Below, piece by piece: positions 34,920-46,217 of a stretch of 64,000 bases of DNA (position 1 is the stretch's first letter; every line of letters begins with the position of its first letter). The stretch covers positions 25,995,848-26,059,847 of the forward strand of contig NC_079512.1 of NCBI RefSeq assembly GCF_000801105.2, read 5' to 3'. The stretch is from Raphanus sativus (taxonomy: Eukaryota > Streptophyta > Magnoliopsida > Brassicales > Brassicaceae). The notes below the pieces were generated by a model, which was not told the DNA's origin, searched no databases, and was given only the letters and a program-made list of their open reading frames with translations. The position numbers and the translations under genes are program-made.

Positions 34920-36220
34920 ATGGGATCTTTCAACCAGCAAAGATCTGTTCCTAAGTTCAAATCAGCAACTCCGTCGCCACTTCCTCTCTCTTCCTACTTC
35001 TCTTTGCCTCCTGGTCTTACTCAAGCCGACCTTCTTGACTCTCCTCTTCTCTTCACTTCCTCCAACGTATGTTATCAGTTGACTATTCATTTTTTCTCAT
35101 TTGACTTTTTAAGAACGGATTTGCCTTTTTCTTGGAATTGTTGAACAAGTTAATGTAAGTGAACTTTCCTGTTCTTTTTAGTCTTGTCTGGTTCATTACT
35201 CTTGTCTTCTGTCTCTTTTCTTGAAGTTTTACCATGTTTCTTCCTGAAACCACAGGTTTTGCCATCTCCAACGACAGGCACTTTTCCTTTGAAGTCTCTA
35301 AACTGGAAGAGCAACGGTTTGCTCATCGACCAGAATGAAATCAAAGCTGAAGATGGGAAGGAGAAGCAGTTTGATTTTGCATTCAATACCAACCAGACAT
35401 CTCCTCTTTTGTTCATATCTCATTTTCAGACAGGAGATGAGACCTCAACTCAAGTGAATGTACCCAAAGTTCATGAGTCTGGTAACAAAACCTCTGAAGA
35501 TGGATACAACTGGCGTAAATACGGACAGAAGCAAGTCAAAGGAAGCGAAAACCCTAGGAGTTACTTCAGATGCACTTATCCAAACTGCGTCACAAAGAAG
35601 AAAGTGGAGACGTCTCTTCTGAAGGGTCATGTCACTGAGATTGTCTATAAAGGAAGCCACAACCATCCCAAACCCGAATCAACAAGAAGGTCAGCTTCCA
35701 CTGCGGCAACAAGTGACGTCAGTTCTCATCAGAGTGGTGCTGGTGAAGATAACGTAGTAGATGCCAAAAGAGGGTATGCAGAGTCATATGTCAAAAGTGA
35801 GGAAACAGTGAGATGTGACGTTGATTGTTTGTGTTAATGCAGGAAAAGAGAAGAGGCTGTGAAGGAGCCAAGAGTGGTGGTTCAGACAACAAGTGATATA
35901 GACATCCTTGACGATGGTTACAGATGGAGAAAGTATGGTCAGAAAGTCGTTAAAGGCAATCCAAATCCAAGGTCTGTTTTCTTTTCTTTGTTCTCTTGAG
36001 AGTTACAAGGAGGCTTTTTTTGACCTAATAAACGTGTGATGCACGCAGGAGCTATTACAAGTGCACATTCACAGGATGTTGCGTAAGGAAGCAAGTGGAG
36101 AGAGCATTCCATGACGCAAAGTCAGTGATCACCACTTACGAAGGAAAGCATAACCACCACATCCCCCCAACCCAAAGAAAGATATCACACCTCAGCATGG
36201 CAGATTGTGTTAGCTTTTAG
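34920..36220 (+). CDS. WRKY26: Group I WRKY transcription factor WRKY26
   Basis: Four exons (34920-35066, 35256-35773, 35843-35971, 36049-36220) encode 321 aa. The N-terminus MGSF..RSVPKFK with SP sites ([16 protein letters not shown]) is the proline-directed phosphorylation region of WRKY25/26/33-type factors. Two WRKY domains follow, each with WRKYGQK: an N-terminal one (about residues 130-190, C-x4-C ... HNH) and a C-terminal DNA-binding one (about 235-300, C-x4-C ... HNH), split by the conserved intron after PNP. The protein acts in the nucleus on W-boxes; WRKY26 works with WRKY25 and WRKY33 in heat and defence responses in Arabidopsis. The C-terminal finger reads [13 protein letters not shown], with an extra Cys. 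Synteny matches At5g07100. Confidence 0.92.
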
Positions 36221-36359
36221 TTTTTCAGAACGTTATGTTTGGCAAATGATGTAATAAACACACACAAAAAGGCACATGCTATTAAGCTGACATTTTGAAG
36301 TAAAGGGCCATTCACTTTCGTCGCTTCTTTGACTTTGTCTAAAACCTAGATCTGTTTCA

Positions 36360-36609
36360 ATGGCTTCTCCTCTTCTTCCCACTTCAACTTCTGACCTCTG
36401 TCTTTGTACTGTGGTGGTGATGTTCATGACAAGCGTTGGATCGCCTTTGATGTCTACTCTGGCCCTTGGGATGATGGCTGTGTGTTGTGGCCATCCACGG
36501 TGCGTTTGGTGCACCGGAAGATTTGTTTCTTGAGGAACAAGAAACCATTAGATCTGGTCTTTTCAACTTCTTTAACCAAACTGACTCAATGTCACGCGTT
36601 AGAGCCTAA
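36360..36609 (+). pseudogene. PRA1.B6: Collapsed PRA1.B6 (prenylated RAB acceptor) pseudogene
   Basis: The ATG at 36360 opens MASPLLPTSTSD, the PRA1.B6 N-terminus, which runs straight into LCLCTVVVMFMTSVGS, a segment from the second membrane region. More than 100 codons of the middle, including the first hydrophobic segments, are missing. Near 36480 the frame shifts, after which HGAFGAPEDLFLEEQE and a C-terminus SRVRA end at TAA 36607-36609. The total of 250 bases is not a multiple of three. PRA1 proteins are small four-helix membrane proteins of the secretory path. At5g07110 follows WRKY26 in Arabidopsis, so the place is right. Confidence 0.7.
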
Positions 36610-36786
36610 GATGGTTTTTTCTTGCATTTACATATAATTTTCGTTTCATTGTTCTTTATCTTTATCGAAGTCGCTTGTGACCCAGAATAGACTGGTATAT
36701 TCAAAAAGTTTTTTTCATTCTTTTATCACAAATGTAAAAATGGTTTAAACCCCAAAACCAAAACCATGAGTGAAGAATAAATAAGA

Positions 36787-37080
36787 TTACATTACATGCT
36801 GCTCTCTGTGGTATTGACGCATCTTCTCTGCAACCTTTGCCCACGCATTAGCCATCATCTCTGCATATTCAACCTACACATCAAAATCCAACGACTCTGT
36901 TCTCATGCGGTTATTACACAAATCCATGTTTCTCTGCATAATGCATTCACCACCATGCAAGAGAGCAGATACATACAGCCAACTTTTCAAGCATTCACTC
37001 AATAACTCTAATCAATCAACAAAACCTTTCATCATATTCAAGAAGTCTGCACGCCTTTCAACCTCAGACTGGTTATTTTC
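36787..37080 (-). pseudogene. Relic of the last two exons of sorting nexin 2 (SNX2)
   Basis: On the minus strand, 37021-37080 is preceded by an acceptor (ATCATGACAG) and reads SEVERRADFLNMMKGF. After a 147-bp intron, 36787-36873 continues in frame with YAEMMANAWAKVAEKM and TAA. Together they resemble the BAR-domain C-terminus of plant sorting nexin 2, a retromer-associated endosomal protein. At5g07120 (SNX2b) follows PRA1.B6 in Arabidopsis. No PX domain or other exon is seen in 37140-38540. The splice frame is still consistent, so decay has been by loss of the rest of the gene. Confidence 0.6.
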
Positions 37081-37138
37081 CTGTCATGATAATAAGTTAT
37101 TTAGATAAGACTGTAAATCAGCATAAGAAATATGATAT

Positions 37139-37262
37139 GATCAAGCTACAAACTATCTCGGAAGCCGTTGATTGAGGTCCAATCACAGAATCAATCTAAT
37201 GATCAAGCTACAAACTATCTCGGAAACCGTTGATTGAGGTCCAATCACAGACTCAATCTTGT
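37139..37262. repeat. Tandem duplication, two 62-bp units
   Basis: Units 37139-37200 and 37201-37262 both start GATCAAGCTACAAACTATC and differ at only a few positions. It lies just upstream of the SNX2 relic. Confidence 0.85.
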
Positions 37263-38537
37263 GAAGCCCCCTCTTAAGCCTAATCACCAGTGGAACAATA
37301 TATGCCCATAAAAAAAGTATTAAAAGACCCATTGGAGATTAAAATTTCCAACTTTTTCTACAGCTACCCCAATTTTCGAAGGCTCATGGGCCTGATTCCA
37401 ATCCACTTATACAAAATACCCATGTTTCTTAAGGCCCGTGAAGAAACAAAGTAAAATCACTCTAAATCAAGCTCAAATGCATTGTGTAAATGCTTCATAG
37501 GAAATACCAAAACTTACATATAAAAATAGATGAGTAGATTTTTTTGCTACAACGATCCAAATTAAATAGCAAATAAATTTAAATATTTAGAAACTGATAT
37601 CATAGTATCTGTAAAATCCAATGGATCGAGACTCAAGAAATCATTTAAAATAATTATGTAATAACCCTTTCCTCGACGCAATCTCTGGCCATTTACAATT
37701 TAGTTTTACGTTGAAGACAAAGACGATGGAAAAGACAAAACGACCGGAGGTATAAACAATACAAGTCATCTCTTACGTAAGCATAAAGTTAAATTAAGGA
37801 AAAATACAATCTCCACGTTGTCGTTTCAGAAAAATACAAGTTTTGAAAGATTGGGTCTAGTGAGAAACATATATGATAGTTATATATATATATATATATT
37901 TATATATGTGTGTGTGTCTATTTTATGACCTAACTCCAAACTCACTAGGTTAAACAATTGATTGCGACCATACTGTGTGACCACATTTTGTTGTATTTGG
38001 AACGATCTTGTTTTTGATCCTATAAGACATGCTTATGTCATTTCAATACTCATCATCTAATTAAGTCATTTGTTTGACCACAAGATACGTTTATCTACTC
38101 CAATATTGTTGATAAGGCGTAACAAAGTGTCATCTTGTTATCTTGTTAAACATGTACAGTGCTTCAATATGAATTTTGTTAGTGAGAGAGATTGAGTGTT
38201 TATTAACTTCAATCAATTGTAGAGTAGAGAGTCTTACATGATTTGAACAAATTTTACTTGTAATTATATGTGTATCAGTGTTCGACCATGTATGCTTGGG
38301 ATAGAGAAATATATTTACGGGAAAATGGATTTTGGAATTTACCTTTCTAAGTTTCCGGTTTTTGTATCATCTTCTTCGGAAACGTACAAAATACATTTTC
38401 ACGAAATATCTCAAATGATATACATTCTGACATGTATCATTACATTAAATGTAATATAATAGAAATTTGTTTTTTTTTCAGAAAAAAGTCGGAAGGCAAT
38501 AATTTTATACTTGTATTCTTTATTTTTTGAAAAAGAT
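37263..38537. other. Intergenic, no gene seen
   Basis: AT-rich sequence with a (TA)n/(TG)n run at about 37879-37917. No supportable gene or transposon end. Confidence 0.45.
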
Positions 38538-38545
38538 ATCGCAAC

Positions 38546-39191
38546 CAGAGGTGTTCGAGTCGAACCGAACCAATCAAACCAAAACCGGTCCAAACCGAAC
38601 CAAAGTTTATTATCAAATAGTTTGGTTTAAAATTTTTTAACCCAAACTAACCAAATCGAAACCGATCCAAACCGAACTGAATTAAACCGAACCTTATACA
38701 ATATGCTTTTGTTATAATTGTTTTTTTAATTTTCTGTTCTTATAAATTTTTTGTGGTTTGTTAAACTTTTCTTTTAGTTTTATATTAGATTTAATTTACA
38801 TAGTTTATTTGTAAGATGCATTATTAACGATGTTTTAAAAAAAATATTAATTGTAGTTAACTTTAATTTAATTATGTTCTTATAAATGTTTTGCATTTTA
38901 TATTGGATTTAATTAATATAATTTAGTTTTTTACCGTCACCAATATTATGATTTCATGATCGCATTTATGTTTTAAAATATGAGGTCTCTTAAAAGAACT
39001 AAATTAGAGAAATCCAATTGAACCGATCCCGAAACATAAACCAAACCGAATACAAACAAAACCAAAACCGATCTAAACCAAAGTATAGTAATTATGGTTT
39101 GCTTTGGTTGAAAGAATTATAGCACCGAATTAACCAAAATGAACCAAACTTAAACCAAACCGATAAAATAACCAAAGTATCCACTCCTAAG
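38546..39191. mobile_element. hAT-like non-autonomous element (646 bp)
   Basis: Flanked by ATCGCAAC (38538-38545) and ATCGCTAC (39192-39199), 7 of 8 matching. The ends CAGAGGTGTTCG and the inverse of CTTAGGAGTGG are alike. The outer 100-150 bp on each side consist of AACCAAACCG-type words in inverse orientation around an AT-rich middle. There is no coding sequence. Confidence 0.5.
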
Positions 39192-39376
39192 ATCGCTACA
39201 CGATGATTATGTATTTACGTCTATTTGTTTTTTCCCAATAATATTTGTTTCTAAGAAGTAGCTACAAAAGTATATACAATTAAGCATGAAATAACCAAAA
39301 ATCAAACGTTGTTATATTGAGAGAGCATCAAGTTATTTGTTGATGCATGTTACTTCACTTGCTGGGTCATTTCTTT

Positions 39377-39467
39377 GATTTGCAACCTTATTTTTTTTTT
39401 TTGAAATTTTTTTTATCTGGTTGAATCGAGGAGTCACAAGCACGTGGATAGGATTTGCAACCTTATT
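39377..39467 (-). mobile_element. 59-bp retroposon fragment between 16-bp duplications
   Basis: GATTTGCAACCTTATT occurs at 39377-39392 and again at 39452-39467. The 59 bases between, read on the minus strand, end in an A-rich tail (A8 and A11 blocks) preceded by GACTCCTCGATTCAACC. This fits a severely 5'-truncated retroposon with a perfect 16-bp target duplication. 39468-40136 has no gene. Confidence 0.6.
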
Positions 39468-40144
39468 CAAATTATTGTATCATAAATTATATAATCCAAC
39501 CCCAAAAGAAGAAAAGGAAGAGAAATGTGAAAATACTAAATAAGTAAGACAGTCGTGTAGCTGGGACTGGATAGAGATCACTGTCCTGAAGTGTGTAATT
39601 GAGACGGCAGAAAGGAGACAGCAGAGAGATGCACGTGAAGCACGTGAACAGAGCCTGGTTTACCTTATGTGAAGTAGGGAGTGGTCCATTGGGCCTGTTC
39701 AGATGGTTACGTTTCTTCATTTATCTATCTAATTATTTATATAGGTGCAATAAATACATAAAACAAAGTTCACTCTCAATGTGATTTGTCTCTTTCTTAA
39801 TCAATAGATTTTCCTTTTATGAAACAACTTGCTCTTAGTATTGTTGGTGATAAATATCATAACAAATTTCTTGCAAAAAGGAAATATAAACAAAATTATT
39901 GAGTTCGAGCTACATTTACATAGTTGTATTAAACGAGAACAAAACACACATTAAAATATCAAACTTTTACAAGAGATGCTATCAAGCCTAAGATAATGTA
40001 GGATATTTATAAGCTAATATGTTGGCAACTTAAATTAATATTTTGGATATCCATATGAATTTTCGTATGCAGAAAATTAAAATACAAATATTACATCATT
40101 GGAGTCCACATAAAGTATAAAAGAAAACATACTTATGAATAAAG

Positions 40145-41471
40145 TCCAATCGATTTTCGTTTGGAATGACTCCTGGATTCCTGCTCCTCGTCCGAGATCA
40201 GCACAACAAAAAAATCTTGTTCAATTTTTAAATCCATCTTTAACGGTGGCGGATCTCATCAATCCAATTGACAGGTCTTGGAATGAAAACCTGCTCAACG
40301 CATACATACACCCGGACGATGTTAAAATCATCAGAGGTATGGCACTTAGCCGAAATCAACGGCCTGACACAAATGGATGGGCGTTTACAGAATCTGGAAA
40401 ATATTCGGTGAAATCAGGATTTCGAACGGAAACTATATACCCAAATAGAGAACCAAAGATAACACCTTTCGGACCAAATATAAAACCTTTATTGGTTTTC
40501 TCCTGGAAACTAAATTGCTCGCCAAAATTGCGGCATTTCATTTGGCAAGTACTATCTGGAACATTACCAGTGTTAAAAAATTTAAAGACACGTGGTAATT
40601 AATGTGATCTTAGATGCAACATTTGTGGAGCTGAGGAAGAAACAGTGCATCATGTACTTTTTGAGTGCCCACCAGCCTTACAAACATGGGCTTTATCAAG
40701 GATCCCGTCTCCCCCGGGAGTTTTTCCCTCAACATTAGTTTTTACAAGTCTGGATTACTTATTTTGGAGGCTACCGAAAGAAGTAGATTCAAACTATTTT
40801 CCTTGGATTATGTGGTATATTTGGAAGAACAGAAATAACAAGATCTATACAAATAGGAATGGGAATTCCCAGGAGATATTGCGGATAGCGGATCTTGAGG
40901 AAATCCTATGGACAGAGGCACAATTATTGGTACCGCCTCCTACTGGAAATGTTCAGCCTCCCACCGATTGGCAAACTTTAGGATCAACCAGGGTATGTTT
41001 TGTCGATGGATCTTAGAAGGAACAAGATGTGTTTACTGGACAGGGATGGTACTGCCGACAGATAAACTCAGAAGACAAGATGATGGGGGCAATGAATCTC
41101 CGACGTAGTCTATCTCCTTTACATGCAGAATGTGAAGCGCTGATTTGAGCAATGGAGTGCATGAAGACCCTGCAGTTCTCAGATGTGGTTTTTGCTACGG
41201 ATTGTTCTCAATTGGTGACGATGGTGTCTACACCCGAAGAATGACCAGCATTTACTACGCACATGGAGGAATTTCGCCGAAGTAAGACTTTCTTCCCTAA
41301 TTTCAAGATCAGACATATTCCAAGGGCGCAAAATACAATGGCGGACAAGCTTGCTCATGGGGCAAGGAGTTCACCTTCAGCAATGTTATATGTCGATTCG
41401 ATACCTCCGGTTTGGCTTTCCGAATCGGTGGAATCACGTTAGAGTAATTTATTCCTGTCAAAAAAAAAAAA
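40145..41471 (+). mobile_element. 5'-truncated LINE (zf-RVT and RNase H part)
   Basis: One continuous frame from about 40147 to TAG 41440-41442 encodes the 3' part of a plant L1-type polyprotein. It has a reverse-transcriptase zinc-binding domain (VWNDSWIP, FSWKLN, IWQVLSGTLP, then CNICGAEEETVHHVLFEC) and an RNase H domain (FVDGS, HAECEAL, ATDCSQL, ADKLAHGA). Four stops interrupt it at 40600, 41014, 41146 and 41242, and there is no frameshift. A 12-base A-tail (41460-41471) and flanking GAATAAAG (40137-40144 and 41472-41479) mark the insertion. The endonuclease and reverse transcriptase core are missing through 5' truncation. Confidence 0.85.
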
Positions 41472-41502
41472 GAATAAAGCCTGGTGGTTTGTTTTGTTCC
41501 AA

Positions 41503-41733
41503 GAGCATTTCTAACTCTACTTCATATTTTAATGCAAAATAAAGTTTGAAATAAGAGATACTCTAATCCCATTTTATTTTCTACTTGACAAGAGTAAGAA
41601 TGAATTTACTTAATAAATGGAATTATATTTTTACTCATGAAGTAGAGTTAGAGTTAGTAAAACCCAATTCTATTATGAAATTATTCTATTTTAAAGTACA
41701 AAAAGAGTTTTACAATGAAAATGGTCTTAGCCG
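41503..41733. mobile_element. MITE-like foldback element
   Basis: CTAACTCTACTTCAT (41511-41525) is perfectly inverted at 41637-41651, and the outer borders resemble the AGAGCATTTCTAA end type seen elsewhere in the window (for example 57210-57556). 41734-42088 shows no gene. Confidence 0.45.
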
Positions 41734-42088
41734 ACTTGTGTCTCTTGTTTAAGCTTAATCTACTTGATGTTGTTTTCTGTTTGGGTAATAAACTTGATTG
41801 GTTTTAAGTTTTTACCGGATTCTCTTTGTATTTTTATGTTTCTCTAAATGAAGGCATTGTCTCTGGGGATGCCCGTTTAAGTTTCTGGAAATTGTTCTTT
41901 GTTCTTCAACTTTGTATCAGTTTGGCTCAAAAGTTTAATAAAACTTCAAGAGATAAAAAGAGTAAATCCAACAATTGTAGCCGTAATATGATAACAAATA
42001 TGGGAAATATATTTAATCTTATTATATAAAGCTTAGTTTTTCAAAATTACTAATTAACACAATTGTTACATGTGTTAATTTTTTTTTA

Positions 42089-42790
42089 AGATTATGACAT
42101 GTATCAAAAATATGATACAATTTTTTTTTTGGATTTAAAAGAGATTAAGAGAAAAAAAATCTCATTACAAAAATAGTCTTTTAAAGTTCAATTTATGAAT
42201 TGGTATTTTTAGAAAATGAAAATTTACAAAATTATCATTTTTATATTATATATTGTTAAAAATATTTGATAGTAATTTTAATTTATTGATTGTGATATGT
42301 GTCAATAAATTTTTAAGATTGTAACATGTATCAAAATATGATACAATTCTTTTTTAAGGATTTAAAAGAGATTAAGAAAAAGGAAAATTTTCATTATAAA
42401 AATAGTCTTTTAAAGTTATATTTTAAGATTTCGTATTTTAAAAAAGGAAAGTTACAAAATTACCATTTTAGTATTTTACATTATATATTTTTAAATATAT
42501 TTGATAGTAATTTTCATTTTTCTAAAAATTCTAAACAAGAAACTAATTGTAAAAATATATTTTAAAGTAATTATTTCTTTGCTAATATTTTTTTTAAAAA
42601 ATTGTGACATGTGTTAAAAACGATACAATCCTTTTTCATTTATGATTTAAAAGAGGTTTAGAAAAAGAATTCATTAAAAAAATAGGCTTTTATGGTTCTT
42701 TTTAGAATTTTATAAAAATTACTATTATATTGTTTTTTACAATTACATATTGTTAAAAAAAATTGATCGTAATTTATTTTTTAAAGCCTA
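42089..42790. repeat. Diverged AT-rich tandem repeats, about three units
   Basis: A unit of about 220-285 bp containing GACATGTATCAAAA, GATACAAT, TTTAAAAGAGATTAAGA and AAAAATAGTCTTTTAAAG begins near 42093, 42317 and 42600. Each copy is decayed. Related words (CTAAACAAAA..AATTGTAAA) recur to about 45100. It has no coding capacity. Confidence 0.6.
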
Positions 42791-42803
42791 AACAAAATAA
42801 TAA

Positions 42804-43610
42804 GGACAAGACTTAAGTCCACCCCCTATGGTGAACCTTTAAATTCACCACTTACCTCAAAACCAATCAAAATGTCATGTAGATAATTAAACAAAAAAAT
42901 GTTAAATTATTTAAAAATAGTTAAAAAAAAAAGAAATAACGTTAATTTTAATGACGTTAACTAAACACTAAACCTTAAATTTAAATTCTAAACCAAAACC
43001 TATACCCTAAACCCAAACCATATATCCAAAATCCAAATTCTAAACCCTAAATCCAAACGCTATACCCTAAACTCATCCTATATCCTATACCCTAAACCTA
43101 AATCCTATACCCTAAACCCAAACCATATACCCTAAACCCAGATCTTATACCCTAAACCCAAATCGTAAATCCTAAATCCAAATCTTTAAGTTTAGGGTTT
43201 GGGTTTAAGGTGTAGAATTTAGGTTTAAGGTATACGGTTTGAGTTTAGGGTAAAAGATTTGGGTTTAGGGTATAGGATTTGAGTTTAGGGTATAAGATAT
43301 ATGATCGATTTAGAGTATAGGGTTTGAATTTAAGGTTTATGATTTGGGTTTAAGGTTTAGAATTTGAGTTTAGGGTATATGGTTTGGGTTTAGGGTATAA
43401 AATTTGGGTTTAGGGTATATATTTGGTTTAGAATTTATGATTTAGGGTTTAGGATTTAGTTTGCATCATTAAAATTGACTTTTTTCTTTTTAACTATTTT
43501 TTTTAATAATTTAATATTTTTATTTAATTATCTACATAGCATTTTGATTGGTTTTAAGGGGAGTGGTGAATTTAAAGGTTCACCATAGGGGGTGAACCTA
43601 AGTCTTGTCC
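42804..43610. mobile_element. Mutator-type foldback MITE with telomere-like interior (807 bp)
   Basis: Terminal inverted repeats of about 150 bp (42804-42955 and 43465-43610) begin GGACAAGACTTA. Perfect 9-bp duplications AAATAATAA flank the element (42795-42803 and 43611-43619), as Mutator-like elements make. The interior is degenerate CCCTAAA repeats on the left half and TTTAGGG on the right half, so nearly the whole element is a palindrome. The rejoined empty site (CCTAAACAAAATAATAATTG) matches the surrounding AT-rich repeat at 44581 and 42532, which supports the boundaries. Confidence 0.8.
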
Positions 43611-45450
43611 AAATAATAATTGTAAAAAGCTATTTGAAAATAATTTTTTTAAAATGTTTTTTTATAATTTTGTTTTTAAAGATATTAAAGAAAGAGAATG
43701 ATAAAAGATAAATATTAACTTTCAAAAAACAAATATTAAACAAAAACGAATTATAAAATCCAACAAATACAATAAGTGATTTAATAAAAACTAACTATTA
43801 AATAACTAATATTCCTTTTAAAAGTCTAAACTAAAGAAAATTGTAAAAGTACTCTTATTAATTTCTTATAATTAACTAACTTTCCTTTTTAATATATAAT
43901 TGTATGTTAAACAATTATGACAAAAAGGTACAAATATTTCACATCTATATTTAGATTTAACTTCCACATATTATTTTTACAAAACACAATAGTATTTATG
44001 TGAAATGTATTACATGAGTATTTTCTTTAAATTTCTTTATACAACTCAATTTTTTATCATCGTTATTACATCTTATGATGCTAACATAATTGTTTTTAGT
44101 TATAAGGTTGTTGTTGTACATGAGTATGTGTGAATATGATGAATATGTGTTTATACATATAAGACAAATATATAATTAACTAAACATATATTTTTTTATA
44201 AAAACCAATTTATGTGTATAAAAATCTTAAAGAAAAATTAATTATAAAATAATTAATTTTCCTTTTCTAAAAGTATAAATAAAATAAAAATGTAAAATTA
44301 ATTTTATTTTCTTAGAACTAACCAAATTTCATTTTTAATAATTTTGTGTTAAAAAATTTATAAACCAAATATAACTTCAAATATTTCACTCGATATGTAA
44401 CATGTGTAGATTAAAAAATTAGATTGTGAATGTATTAATAAAAATCTGTCATTACTTTAAAATGTAAAAATATTAGTGATATTATAAAACAAATTTTGAA
44501 AATGGCAACTTTTAAAAATGGCAAAATAGTTAATATTAACTTGAAATAATTATTTCATAGTAATTTTTATTTTTCTAAATCCTAGACAAAATATAATTGT
44601 AAATTATTATGTAATATTAATTTCTTTTTCTAAAACCCTAAAACACTGTAAAAGAATATTTGATAGTTGTTTCGTTTTTTTTCTTAAAAAAAAATCCTAA
44701 ACAAAAGAGATCTGTATCATGTTTTTAAGTCATAACTAAAAGAGAACTGTAAAAACTTATTTGATAAAATTCTTAATAGAGAATTTGATGATGAACATGA
44801 TACTAAAAATTATTAATTTTTTTTTTAAAGTGTAAAATTAGTATTGATAGAAATTGTAGAAAGAGTAAATTTTAAATTAATTATTAGTAACTAGAAATAA
44901 TTATTTTATAGCAATTTATTTGTTTCTAAAATTCTAAAGAGAAGATAATTGTATAAGATTATATAACAGTAATTTTTTATTTCTAAAATCCTAATCAAAA
45001 TGTAAAGGAGTATTTAAAACTATTTTTTATTTTAAAAAGGATATTTATAAGATAGAACATTTTTCCTTTTTAAAAAAATATTCTAGAAAAATAAAAATTT
45101 AAAAACTTATTTAATAAAACATTAGATTAGTACATTTTCTTATGTATAATATTATCATTTACTTGATTGGCGTTATTCGACTTTCAATTTTTCTTATTTT
45201 TCATTCAATTTTTTATTTTAGGTTGGGTTCAATTCAAAAATTTAGGTATACTGTTTTTTTCTAATCTAAGTAGAAAGTTTATAACAATTCATCTATTTAC
45301 TATTATTATAAAATATAAATTTTAACTTGAATTTATGTATGAAATTTTTTTTTAGTTATAAAATAAATCTCACACAACATATGCAAATCAATCATAAGAC
45401 TATAGTTATAAAATAATTATTATTTTATTTTTTCTATTAAATTAAAACAT
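43611..45450. other. AT-rich degenerate repeat region
   Basis: About 1.8 kb of very AT-rich DNA built from decayed copies of the same words as 42089-42790, for example CCTAGACAAAATATAATTG at 44581. No gene is seen. Confidence 0.5.
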
Positions 45451-45802
45451 CAAACAAAACCGTTGGAACGCAAAAGGCTTATATCTAAAAAAACAATTGT
45501 AGCAGTATCTCACTTTTATATATAATTATATATATTTCCCATATTTGTTATCATATTACATTATATTTCCAAGAAATAAAAGAAGAAGACAAAAGAAAGT
45601 ACGTTGTCTTCTTGCATGGCACAAGTACAACCATCCAAACCTCCTATAGATTTAGAGATACACACATTACATAGTGGAACTGGAATCTATTTGTTTTCTC
45701 TCGTGGTCGAATCAAATTTGGTTGTCACTGTTTTTATCAATTCTCTCATTGAATGGAATCTAAAATGCCTGTGTGGAGTAAAAAATGGATAGTGGAAACA
45801 GC

Positions 45803-45844
45803 AAATACTATTCATAATTAAAAAAAAAAATACTATTCATAATT
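45803..45844. repeat. Poly(A)-only insertion between 14-bp duplications
   Basis: TACTATTCATAATT occurs at 45806-45819 and 45831-45844 with only eleven A residues between. Confidence 0.55.
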
Positions 45845-45947
45845 CCAAAAGTAGAACCAGGTTTTGGATCTATTATTTTTTCGTTTTTAGCCTTGATACA
45901 ATGTTCGGTCTTACAGTATAATACTAAAACACGATCGCAGCCTAGTA

Positions 45948-45997
45948 ACGACGCACAATCTTAGTTGCAAAAAAAAAAGAAAACGACGCACAATCTT
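45948..45997. repeat. 20-bp A-rich insertion between 15-bp duplications
   Basis: ACGACGCACAATCTT occurs at 45948-45962 and 45983-45997. The 20 bases between are AGTTGC, ten A residues and GAAA, like a retroposon tail. Confidence 0.6.
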
Positions 45998-46217
45998 TTG
46001 CTGTTTTTTTGTGTGCTAAATTCTGCTGTTTTTTTCGTATATGTTTCCAATATATTGATCTTTTATCTTATATATTTAATAGTATAAATCGACACTTAAA
46101 TATGTCTTTTATAATTATCGTTGGGGACATTTTTTTTTAAAAAAAAATAGTGGTCCATTTTTAGCCTGATATCCACTTGGTCTTGTTGACAACTTTAATA
46201 TTGACATTTTGGATTTA

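Noticed and set aside
36233..36566. Minus-strand frames of 93 and 60 codons downstream of WRKY26
   Set aside because: The plus strand here carries the PRA1.B6 remnant; the minus frames are its shadows.
40135..41016. Two separate host proteins of 155 and 123 aa
   Set aside because: They are one LINE frame split by stop codons.
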